Below, in pieces: positions 1 to 7,500 of a stretch of 11,659 nt of DNA. Position numbers and translations under genes: made by a program. Source of the DNA: Beroe ovata (lineage: Eukaryota > Ctenophora > Nuda > Beroida > Beroidae); the NCBI GenBank assembly GCA_946803715.1, contig CAMPET010000025.1, forward strand, positions 353,246-364,904. Reading direction: 5' to 3'. The notes below the pieces were generated by a model, which saw only the letters and a list, made by a program, of their open reading frames with translations, had not been told where the DNA came from and searched no databases. Positions within the stretch are counted from its first letter, which is position 1, and each line of letters starts with the position of its first letter.

Positions 1-1
1 C

Positions 2-292
2 GTAATTTGCAACACAACATCGCTCATCATATGGACAGTCGTGTACTGGGACTACTTCTCCCTGACCTCCATAAAACGCATCACTCCAGTACAACTGGGA
101 CTGATCTACTTCTCGGGTACTACACTCTTCCTCATCTCGTCCACGTTGACACCACTCGTCCTGGTGTCACGAGGTGACGCTAGTCGCGGTGTCAGTCAGT
201 ACTTTAACGTGGTTGTCCGGAGAGTGAGGTTGATGGTCCCGTTGTCTCATAATGCACGAGTCAGTGGTTTGACATCCGAGTCTAAGCTATAA
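2..292 (+). CDS. C-terminal end of a multi-pass membrane protein (GPCR-like?), partial
   Basis: The frame is open from the first bases of the window to TAA at 290-292, about 96 codons with no internal stop; the 5' part lies outside. Third positions look coding, with nearly all Tyr as TAC, mostly TTC for Phe, and many CTC, CTG and ATC codons. Two hydrophobic stretches are visible, roughly codons 8-20 and 31-50, separated by a short basic linker. The second ends in STLTPLVLV followed by SRGDASRG and a Tyr-Phe pair. That spacing resembles TM7 plus helix 8 of rhodopsin-like GPCRs, with TPLVL where NPxxY is usual. The basic, Ser-containing tail would be cytoplasmic. It runs opposite to SCAP and stops about 155 bp from the last SCAP exon seen. 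Coding status is fairly likely; the GPCR reading is inference from spacing alone. It could instead be another multi-pass protein or a chance frame. Confidence 0.42.
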   Translation, partial: VICNTTSLIIWTVVYWDYFSLTSIKRITPVQLGLIYFSGTTLFLISSTLTPLVLVSRGDASRGVSQYFNVVVRRVRLMVPLSHNARVSGLTSESKL

Positions 293-407
293 AGAGACGC
301 TGATGCAGTATGATTACAGCTTTTTGTGTGGTTACTTGTTATTAACGTTTGTGAATTACGATTATCGACAACTCATGTACGTCGACGTAGACTCAGCGTT
401 AACTATG

Positions 408-424
408 TTAACAGTTGTCAATGA
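408..424 (+). repeat. 17-bp direct repeat, left copy
   Basis: TTAACAGTTGTCAATGA occurs here and again at 1694-1710, exactly and in the same orientation. The two copies lie just outside the two ends of the large SCAP exon 448-1544. Chance identity of 17 bases inside a window of this size is uncommon, though AT-rich composition raises the odds. Confidence 0.75.
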
Positions 425-447
425 GAGTTCATGTTAACAGTACTCAC

Positions 448-3046
448 GGTGTTATGTGGTTGCAGGTACTCGAGTGACAACACCCAGTTGATGATCCGTG
501 TCGAGTAGACAGCTATCACTCCCCTCATTGATATCTTCTTCTTCTTCTCCCCGCTTGACGATGTTACGGAGTGATAGATCACGTAACTCACGTACAGGAA
601 AACCGATATCATCAGGATCTTGTGAGTTGCCCGGTGACGGAAAATCCTCGTTTTCCGGGGTCTGTCTGTCCAATCTGGCAGTTTGCCATTGACTGGTACC
701 GAGGAAGCGGGATAAGACCCGGACTTCAGATCAGCCAGTTCTAGACGTCGTATGTCTAGAGAGAGCACGGGCACGAAGAAAAACAGCTGGAGGAAAAAAT
801 CACAGATGACACAAACTAGTCCAATGACACAAAACTCGTGAAAAGCAGCAGGGACAGGGGTACAGATGCCGACAATGAACATCATAGCTACTCCGCAAAC
901 ATTCTTAGTAATCTTAGTTCCCTCCGTGCTGAGGCCCTGAGCTACCCGGATGTGCACTTCCTGGTCCCCTGCTGTGATAGTGACAGATCTGGTGATGGTC
1001 AGCACGTTCTCCAGTCCGACTAGGGTGAAAATGTAGGGGAATATGTCACCGCCAGTAAGGGTTGGGAGCAGTCCGAAGAAGACACAGAAGCCCAGTGACA
1101 TGACGAAAGAGAAGACGATGGTCGCCACGGCAACACACGCGAGTCCGACTTTAGATTTCACCAGGGTTATCTTACGGACACTGAACGCAATGTATATGAA
1201 CACCAACACGTAGACAAAGACCAGTGGGAGGAGCTGCATGAGCACAATTCTATCGCTGTAGAAGATGTGCACACGATCCTCACTGAGAGTTGCTGAGTCG
1301 GTAGGGGAGTTGTTAGTCGTGTCGTGAGGAGGGTTGTTACCCCCTCCCTGATTGTTGTTAACGAACATGTAGTCTGATTTGAACTCCTGTTCGGTTAGGA
1401 TTGACACCGAGTAGGTGGTCGAGAGGACAGAGTTCAGAGTCTCTCTGAGACGAGAAATGAGAGATGGAGGGAGGGAGGGCTTGAGGAAGAGGGTGAGGGT
1501 GATGGGGTGAGGGGGAGTAGTCCAGCTTGAGCCAAACATCAGCGCTGAGGGAAGGAGATGGGGTTTAATTTGGCAGCATGTATATATCTCGTACTTTGTA
1601 GCTTGTACAAATGTGTGTACAGACGGTACTTCACATTTCCTCGCGACACAAAAACAGTGGTTATGGTAATGCAATTATTGTGGTCGCAATGTTTTAACAG
1701 TTGTCAATGAACACACACACACACACACGCACAATGAAACCTCCTCACGTTTCCGAGTCTAATTGAACAGAGTTTAATATAGACCAAGATAAGGTTTTTG
1801 TACACATTATTAAAAGTCGATGCATGTATACATGCAATTGAAGAGGTCCAACACATAGCAACTCACCCCGAAGATTTGGACTGGAGTTGTCGCCCAACAG
1901 AGTTTCCGCAATGTCGGAGTCACTGAGAAAATCAACCAAACTGTCGTTCCAAAATTGAGTTGGGGTAAGGAAGAGACAGTTTGGCGCACTTGGTAAACCC
2001 TTTCCAGCGTTACTCTGCAATGGATTTGAATAGTATTTTGAGCATTTTCAGTTGTTACATTTGAACTTCCAGCTGTTACCATATATTGTCACCTTGTGCA
2101 ACAACTCATTGAAAGTACCATATGTTAATCAACACATAACATCTAAAACAAAAACAGTCTTGATCTAATCGAAAACGAAAATGCATGAAGATCATTTGGT
2201 ATGATGATAACGATTACAAAATTTCTTTTTGGCCAAGTCTCTGAACACATAGCTAAAATAATCCCGAAATGCCTAGTTAAGACTCAACTAGAGAATTGAA
2301 TCCAATTCACCATTTCATAATTTTGTGTGTTAATCATCATGAGATGATTAACATATTATTGGCTAACCATCTAAACATTCTGATTGATAAAGGAATACCT
2401 AGCAATAGGTAATTTCTCAGTTTTTTAATGCATTTTACTCACTGGGGCCCTGAAACACAAATCAGAAAGTGTGATTTTGCCATCATCTGAGCTTATTGTT
2501 GTAGTTATGATTTTCTTTTGAATAGTGAACATTGTCTGGATTGCCTGTGATGAAATTGAACATAAAATAGAGTGCATCAAACGTTAGACCAAGCAATGAA
2601 TAAAAGAATACAAATATTAATAAAAACACTCATGGATTGGGATAATAACCTCAAATGGTGTGTCATGATGGAGTTTCAGCATAAAATGCTGGACTGAAGC
2701 TACTGGGGGCGATTTTAGCCACTGGGGATATCTTTTCTCAGATAAAGTCTGGTCATTCGTTCGTGATCTCCACTCAACAACAGCATTACCATGAACAAGT
2801 GGGGAATATAGAATCCCGATACTGAATTGAAAGTCAATAATCACATAATGACAAATATGACTTAAATGCAATAAATATTTAATAGCATGTAGGCATCAGC
2901 ATTTATACCTACCTCATCAAAGCAATTATGAAGCATGTGAAGGATATAATCCTGTATGCATTAGATGAACAGTAGATACCATGTTGGTAATACCATTTCT
3001 CTATCCATAGCACAAGGTTCTTATAAGCCAAAGAAATCAATTGCAT
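448..3046 (-). CDS. SCAP: SCAP, SREBP cleavage-activating protein (N-terminal and sterol-sensing part)
   Basis: SCAP escorts SREBP from ER to Golgi and is held in the ER by sterols. The exons, read right to left, are 3046-2913, 2821-2650, 2544-2443, 2014-1867 and 1544-448. All have GT-AG junctions and phases agree (2/2, 0/0, 0/0, 1/1), giving about 551 residues. The start ATG at 3046 gives MQLISLAYKN, close in position to the vertebrate start. TM1 is about residues 31-52. Lumenal loop 1 follows to about 280 and carries an Asn-rich insert with an NNS sequon near 263. The sterol-sensing domain spans about 284-447, with YIAFSVRK, LVKSK, TLTGGDIFPY and GLENVL. DIRRLELADL at 449-458 corresponds to the vertebrate MELADL COPII signal. 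TM7 is about 492-511. The donor at 449-442 (GTGAGT after codon 551) is the best exit from the last exon; reading through it meets TGA at 420-418. The WD40 part is not seen. The 2650 donor (GTTATT) is weak, so a short piece of loop 1 may be missing. Confidence 0.9.
1694..1710 (+). repeat. 17-bp direct repeat, right copy
   Basis: Exact second copy of the 408-424 sequence, in the SCAP intron upstream of the sterol-sensing exon. It is followed immediately by a dinucleotide (AC) run. Confidence 0.75.
1711..1728 (+). repeat. (AC)9 microsatellite
   Basis: Eighteen bases of uninterrupted AC, interrupted by G and continuing briefly as CAC. It is intronic to SCAP. It directly follows the right copy of the 17-bp direct repeat. 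Confidence 0.9.
2015..2442 (-). other. SCAP intron, 428 bp, with a hairpin
   Basis: Phase-0 intron with donor GTGAGT at 2442-2437 and acceptor TTGCAG ending at 2015. Flanking residues read LCFRAP then SNAGKG, matching loop 1 of SCAP before the NFW-like motif (TQFW here). Inside is a perfect 11-bp stem with a 4-nt loop at 2328-2353. Otherwise it is AT-rich sequence with nothing I recognise. Confidence 0.85.
2328..2353. repeat. Perfect inverted repeat, 11-bp arms, 4-nt loop
   Basis: The arms TGTTAATCATC (2328-2338) and GATGATTAACA (2343-2353) are exact reverse complements around ATGA. The hairpin is intronic to SCAP. No function is assigned, and short AT-rich hairpins are common. Confidence 0.7.
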
Positions 3047-3126
3047 CTTTGTTTCATATCTTCCATCACCTGGAGTAAATGTTAAGATTATCTTTTGACC
3101 AAAGAGGGTAATCTCTGTTTCAGTAG
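3047..3126 (-). other. Upstream part of the first SCAP exon (5' UTR or extra N-terminus)
   Basis: A good acceptor, a T-run followed by AG at 3128-3127, lies upstream of the SCAP start. From there 26 codons stay open and in frame with ATG 3046, reading TETEITLFGQ then KIILTFTPGD before GRYETK. No in-frame ATG precedes the methionine at 3046, and an upstream TAA lies just before the acceptor. The simplest reading is a 5' UTR exon that continues into the first coding exon. If an upstream exon supplied a start codon, SCAP would gain a hydrophilic N-terminal extension that vertebrate SCAP lacks. I did not find such an exon. Confidence 0.4.
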
Positions 3127-3128
3127 CT

Positions 3129-3639
3129 AAAAAATAGAATTAATCTCAAGATTGCCTGGGCCATTTCAATCATCTACAATATGTTGTTGCATATCTATAT
3201 TATAATCTTGCAAATTCTGTTTATAGGTACCTGTCTACCTAATGAGATGCACAAGCAAGTTTTTAGCTTAAATGTGTGTTGCTATGGTTACAAATGGAGA
3301 TGAGTGTGTGTGTTGTTATTCATTTCTGAGTTGTTGCGTTTGTTTTGTGGATTGTTTTGTGATATATATTAAACAGATAAATATTTCAAAACAAAAAAAT
3401 ATATAGTCTGTCTCGGAAAGAGAACTGTCAAAACAACGAAGTATTAGCTGCTATAATCTTGCACCACTAGCACCATTATCAGAAATAGCTTAGAGAGCGT
3501 GCAACATTAGCAGATATAATGCCCGCAGAGTATTATAAAGGAAGAAGGCACTTATAGGAAAGTGGTTCCATTGGTTACAGATAACTCGACCAAATGGAGT
3601 TGAAACTCTATGGAGTTGAAACTTTAAAAATGTCATCAA
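3129..3639. other. Upstream flank of SCAP, no gene seen
   Basis: AT-rich non-coding sequence between the SCAP first exon and the CpG-rich core. It may hold further SCAP 5' UTR exons. The only clear structure is a two-copy tandem of ATGGAGTTGAAACT at 3594-3607 and 3610-3623, period 16. No frame here continues SCAP to an upstream ATG. Confidence 0.5.
3594..3623 (+). repeat. Two-copy 16-bp tandem repeat
   Basis: ATGGAGTTGAAACT is present twice, separated by CT. Its role is unknown. It lies just outside the CpG-rich core of the head-to-head gene pair. Confidence 0.7.
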
Positions 3640-3960
3640 ATTATCGCGATGTCCACTGCACTGCCTGCGCGCGCAAAAAAAAGGTTATATATATAATCCG
3701 ACCTAGTCTACCCCCGCGCGCGCCTTCATGGCCTGTGCACTAATATAAATATACAATATAGTGCCTATGCACTAATATTAGTGCATCGGAAGTTGTGGGG
3801 CTTTTTCCTACCGTCCGCGTCGGCGATGCGCAACTTTTATTCCTCCCTTGACCTCGCGATCACCTGTTACCAGGGATAAAATCCCGCCGGCAAGGGTAGG
3901 GTGAAATCCTACAAGTAAAATGGCGCCGCGCGCGCGAAACGAAATTAAATTCTCGACAGG
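3640..3960. promoter_or_regulatory. Candidate bidirectional promoter of SCAP and the HMG-box gene
   Basis: This is the only CpG-dense patch in the intergenic space, with alternating CG runs near 3665-3675, 3713-3723 and 3926-3937, against an AT-rich background. It carries CGGAAGT at 3787-3793, an ETS-family core, and AAAATGGCGCC at 3917-3927, similar to YY1-type ATGGCG promoter motifs. SCAP begins to the left on the minus strand and the HMG gene to the right on the plus strand. No TATA box can be tied to either gene. The assignment rests on composition, motifs and position. Confidence 0.45.
3768..3785. repeat. Perfect 18-bp palindrome
   Basis: TGCACTAATATTAGTGCA is a perfect palindrome. A partial copy, GTGCACTAATAT, lies at 3735-3746 and a complementary ATATAGTGC at 3756-3764. 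The repeated, dyad-symmetric unit directly abuts the ETS-like motif. It could be a binding site for a dimeric factor or a hairpin. Confidence 0.75.
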
Positions 3961-4743
3961 GTCTATCACTCTATCATCGATCGACAATTCAATTTAATAG
4001 GAATTGAAATCCAGGATTGAAGTATGCGCTCAAGTTGCACGCCCTATTCTACTTTTGTATTTCAGTCTCTAATGTATTGAGAATTGTGATGGCTAGATAC
4101 CATAGCACTTGTATTCATATTATTTGATTTATGCCACTTTATATGAACTTACGTAATAGTGGACCCTTTATTATGTTCATATCAAGTTACCTAAGCATGA
4201 ACATACTTGATATTCCTATTCCAGTGAAATTGCCTTTTGCTTTGTAGAGCTAATTGAGTGGATTGAGAGCTGTTTTCTGGGCGGATAGGAGCTATTTTCT
4301 TGAGTTCAAATCTTGCAACATAGGCCTATATAAGACCTTAACAAGGCCACCCAGAAGGGTTTTAAAATTTATTTTACAATAAGCATTATAAAAGGTATGA
4401 AAATCAGGCAATGAAAATCTGATATCAAGCTGTGATTATCTTTAAAACAAGACTATAAAGTTGCAAATTTGAGTTTCAAGGGAAGCCTTAAGCATTATGT
4501 GCCATCTAATACTGCCTCTAATACTGACTCATTCAAAAAACTCCTGAAGTCTTTTCTTTTCTATCTCTCCACACCAAATACAATCAAACTGATGTATCGA
4601 ATTTCAGCCGTTAGCGCTTCCATTATATCAACCTAGCATTTCACTTTTTGATTTTAGCACCTGCTGTCTGGGCTTGATAAAGTATTGAGTCTTATGGAAG
4701 GCACTAGGAATTTGTGTGATCACTGTTTTCTCTCTCTTTTTAG
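3961..4743. other. Intergenic or 5' intron of the HMG gene; possible retroelement scrap
   Basis: AT-rich sequence without a supported gene. If the HMG promoter is the CpG-rich patch, this is its first intron. A plus-strand frame at 4487-4570 contains DSFKKLLKSFLF. That resembles the SFK..LK..LF tail common at the C-terminus of LINE reverse transcriptases, but only about 28 codons can be read and no RT motifs are present. Confidence 0.35.
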
Positions 4744-4996
4744 GCTTCTACCTGGATAGACATTGCTGAGTATGATAGAATTAATGGAGAAAAACACCAA
4801 GGGTAACAATTTTGTTGACTGAAAGTATAACACTTTCTACATAGTTATTCATTAACAGATGGTCAATTCACCAAGCTATTCATTCTGTGTTATTTTCAGG
4901 TATATTTTATTCCATTTCTCAATCCTCACTTGTATTCTATTACAGGATGAATAAAATAATGGATTGATTGGATGCAAACAACCCTTCAAAAAAATA
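4744..4996 (+). other. Candidate 5' UTR exons of the HMG gene
   Basis: A strong acceptor (CT-rich tract then TTTTTAG, ending 4743) opens a possible exon 4744-4802 closed by GTAACA. A second acceptor, TTCTATTACAG ending at 4945, opens the exon that runs into the start codon at 4997. Small upstream frames begin at ATG 4772 (about 11 codons after splicing to 4946) and at ATG 4947 (six codons, ending 4967). Stops at 4952-4954 and in the other frames show that this sequence does not extend the HMG protein. These limits are inferred from splice consensus only. Confidence 0.4.
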
Positions 4997-6827
4997 ATGC
5001 AGATGAATCATATGTATGAACTGCAGAAGCAGATGAATGCCACTCCAATGGCAAGTAATCAATTTGCTATGCATGCTCAATTATTGGGTGCTAATCCTCA
5101 ACATCAAGCAATCCTGAATCAGCAGCACATCTTGTCCCAGCAACTCAGTCAGCAGCAACCACCCCTTTCCCCTATCTTGGCTCCTTTGAAAAGGGGAAGA
5201 AAAGCCAATGATGAAGGAGATTCAAGAAAAAGGAGGAAAAAAGACCCCAACAGGCCTAAAAGAGCCATGACTCCATATTTCTTTTTCACTGCAGAGTATA
5301 GGAACAGTTTACGTAGAGAAGGAAAGGCTGTCCCTGGAGTGAAGGAGGTAGGTGTCTTACTGAGTATCAACCTGATTTCTTTATGGTATTGACCCCATGA
5401 CAATGATAATGAACAGTAAAATATGAGATATGAGTAGTCTTAACTAGTGTTCTTTCAGGTTGCTCAGTATTGTGGCCCCAAGTGGAATGCAATGTCTGAG
5501 GATGAAAAAAGACCTTTTGTTGAATCTGCAGAGATGGACAGAAAACGGTATCTTGGGGAAATGAATATATACAAGAAACCTAGAGATGAAGATAAACCAA
5601 AGAGGCCAGCAAGTGCTTATTTTCACTTTTTGGTTGAATTCAGAAAGAAAATGGCAGGAAAACCACTTCCTGAACATACCACCATACCGAAATTGTCTGG
5701 TGCTTTATGGCAGAAAATGACAGAGGAAGAAAGGAGACCTTACAATGAAAAGATGGAGGAAGAGAAGAAAGTTTATGAACAAAAATTAGCTGAGTACAGA
5801 AAGGTCTGTTTTTGTAGCTTTTTTGTGTTCTTGTAGCTTTTTTGTGTTCTTTTGTGTGTTTTGTAGCTTTTTTGTGTTCTATGCATCCTGCCTATTGTCA
5901 AATCTGATTTCATGTAAACCCATCATTGTCCCAGATGAAAGCGGAAGAAGCCATTAAAACGGCCCAAAAGAAAGAAAGTGTAGAGAAGGAATCACCAGGA
6001 TACCAGCAACCTGAATACAACTCCTTCAATAGCACTAGTAATGGAAACACAAGTTCTCCACAAAACTCTGGTGTGAACATGTCTCAGATATCACAGTATT
6101 CTGATCTCAACAGGCATATACAGATGGTAATGAATGCAAGATAGTTTTTGTTCAGTGTAATTGAATTTGGTTTGTAGTGTGTAATGTGTATCGAGAATTG
6201 AACACTTTGACCACTCTCTCAGATGAGTGATAACAAATCTTGGCAAACTCAACTGCAGAACATGCAAGCAGCACAGGCTGTTCACCACTACAACAACTAT
6301 TCATATTCAGATATGTACAACTCTCCAGGATCGTCTTCCCATTCAGGTTGGTTGAATTTTATAATGCTTGACGAAACTGTCTGATACAGTGATTTGGTGA
6401 ATGTTACCTCTACTTTCCGTCTGACCAGGGATGCAGATGGGTGTTGGAGCCGACGATGATCGACAACAACACAACAGTGAAGGGTCAAATGCCCTCCAGA
6501 TTCACCCTGACCTACAGGAGCAGCTGAAGCAGCATGAACGGGAGCAGCAGGTTGCTCAGCTTCTCTCTGCTCACCTGGCTGGTGGAGGTGGCGGACCTCC
6601 ACAGTTGAACCAAACTAGGGAGGTTGACAGCAAAGAACTGAATAACATGCTACAAGACCAGGTAGACACTCTTTCTTTAAAATTACAGCTTCTTTCGCTT
6701 CTGATTGGCTATGTTGGTTTATTGTAGTCTAGGTCTTTTAGATGCTCGTTTCAAATTTCTACTTTTTCAGGGAGATCTGGAAGATCGAGATGTACAAAGA
6801 CACCAGAACGGACAGGCATCTTCATAG
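4997..6827 (+). CDS. Tandem HMG-box DNA-binding protein with Q-rich ends
   Basis: The coding exons are 4997-5347, 5459-5803, 5935-6126, 6223-6346, 6429-6661 and 6771-6827. All junctions are GT-AG with consistent phase, giving about 433 residues. Met at 4997 is the first in-frame ATG after a TAA at 4952-4954. Residues 1-60 are rich in Gln, Met and His. A basic stretch at 65-90 (KRGRK, RKRRKK) is a likely nuclear signal. HMG box 1 is about 84-155, with DPNRPKRAMTPYFFF and a core Trp in PKWNAM. Box 2 is about 162-232, with DKPKRPASAYFHF and LWQKM. Both look like the non-sequence-specific HMGB class, which bends DNA in chromatin. The tail, about 233-433, is rich in Q, N and S with a QLKQHEREQQVAQLL stretch that could coil, and it has no acidic HMGB-type tail. 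The general layout recalls insect DSP1, but orthology is not shown. Box 1 is split by an intron after GVKE; box 2 lies in one exon. Confidence 0.88.
5812..5880 (+). repeat. T-rich intronic tandem repeat, three copies
   Basis: TTGTAGCTTTTTTGTGTTC occurs at 5812-5830, 5831-5849 and 5861-5879. It makes up half of the 131-bp intron 5804-5934 of the HMG gene and sits just inside the donor. If the intron is retained, translation ends at a stop within the repeat, leaving both HMG boxes and removing the Q/N-rich tail. Confidence 0.85.
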
Positions 6828-7500
6828 GTGCTACTTTCATCGTTTCCCGATGAATTTCTGGTGTGTCTTGTAGCAAACAAGATGGACATGGCATCTTCCG
6901 GCTTAATGAAGGAAGAAGTATATGATATGTACATCGTCTCCAAGCCAAGTGAGAAATGAGACTACATTGCTCAGCCAGGTGGTGGAAGCAGCAGCTCAAA
7001 GAAAATGTGAATTTCACAGCCACTAGGATAGCAAGCTGAATCTGTTGACTGTGGTGGATGTCACCCTGAGGAGATGCTCATGTTAGCTACAAGAACCAAT
7101 GATAAGCCTGACTCGCTAAAAATGACAATGCTCACTCCACACCTGATCAGTGATCATCACTGCCCTTATCAACTACCTCTACCACCATTGAAACCTTGTG
7201 TCAGATCACCTTGGAAGGAAGGAGGACTCTTGCAGACAGATCTAATTTATTTATAGGTCTACTAAATGCTGTTCTACGGACTAGGTATGATTATGGACTG
7301 AGAGAAGAAATTAATGGAGATGAATGAAAATTCTGTGGCAGTTTGTGCATTTGTTCACCTTTTTATATTAACATTGATGAAAGATTCCTTTACTTATTAT
7401 TATTCATATCTTACCTTCTTCTTTAATATATTACAAGGATAAGGATATACCATCGACAGTTTCCACTGAAGTGTGAGATATCTCTTCCTAATTTGAGGAA
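6828..7500 (+). other. 3' UTR and downstream flank of the HMG gene
   Basis: Sequence after the TAG at 6825-6827. Early parts keep a moderate GC content like the exons, then it becomes AT-rich after about 7340. No AATAAA follows the stop for more than a kilobase, so the poly(A) site is not located and the right limit is a guess. Frames here are short and show no family I recognise. Confidence 0.4.

Larger units (their letters stand above)
1545..1866 (-). other. SCAP intron, 322 bp
   Basis: Phase-1 intron with donor GTGAGT at 1866-1861 and acceptor CTTCCCTCAG ending at 1545. The leftover G joins CG of the next exon to make Ala, and the reading NLR-A-LMFG matches the SCAP loop 1 region. The intron holds an (AC)9 run at 1711-1728 and one copy of the 17-bp repeat. 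Confidence 0.85.

Noticed and set aside
42-115. Imperfect direct repeat around TGGGACTACTTCTC and TGGGACTGATCTACTTCTCG
   Set aside because: Two short, interrupted copies inside a likely coding frame; probably chance similarity of codons.
452-673. Minus-strand frame with an acidic EEEED stretch
   Set aside because: It overlaps the SCAP exon in another frame. The SCAP frame encodes a clear TM7 here, so this is a shadow.
1810-2082. Minus-strand 90-codon frame overlapping the SCAP exon 1867-2014
   Set aside because: The other frame reads APNCLFLTPTQFW and fits SCAP with correct splice phases.
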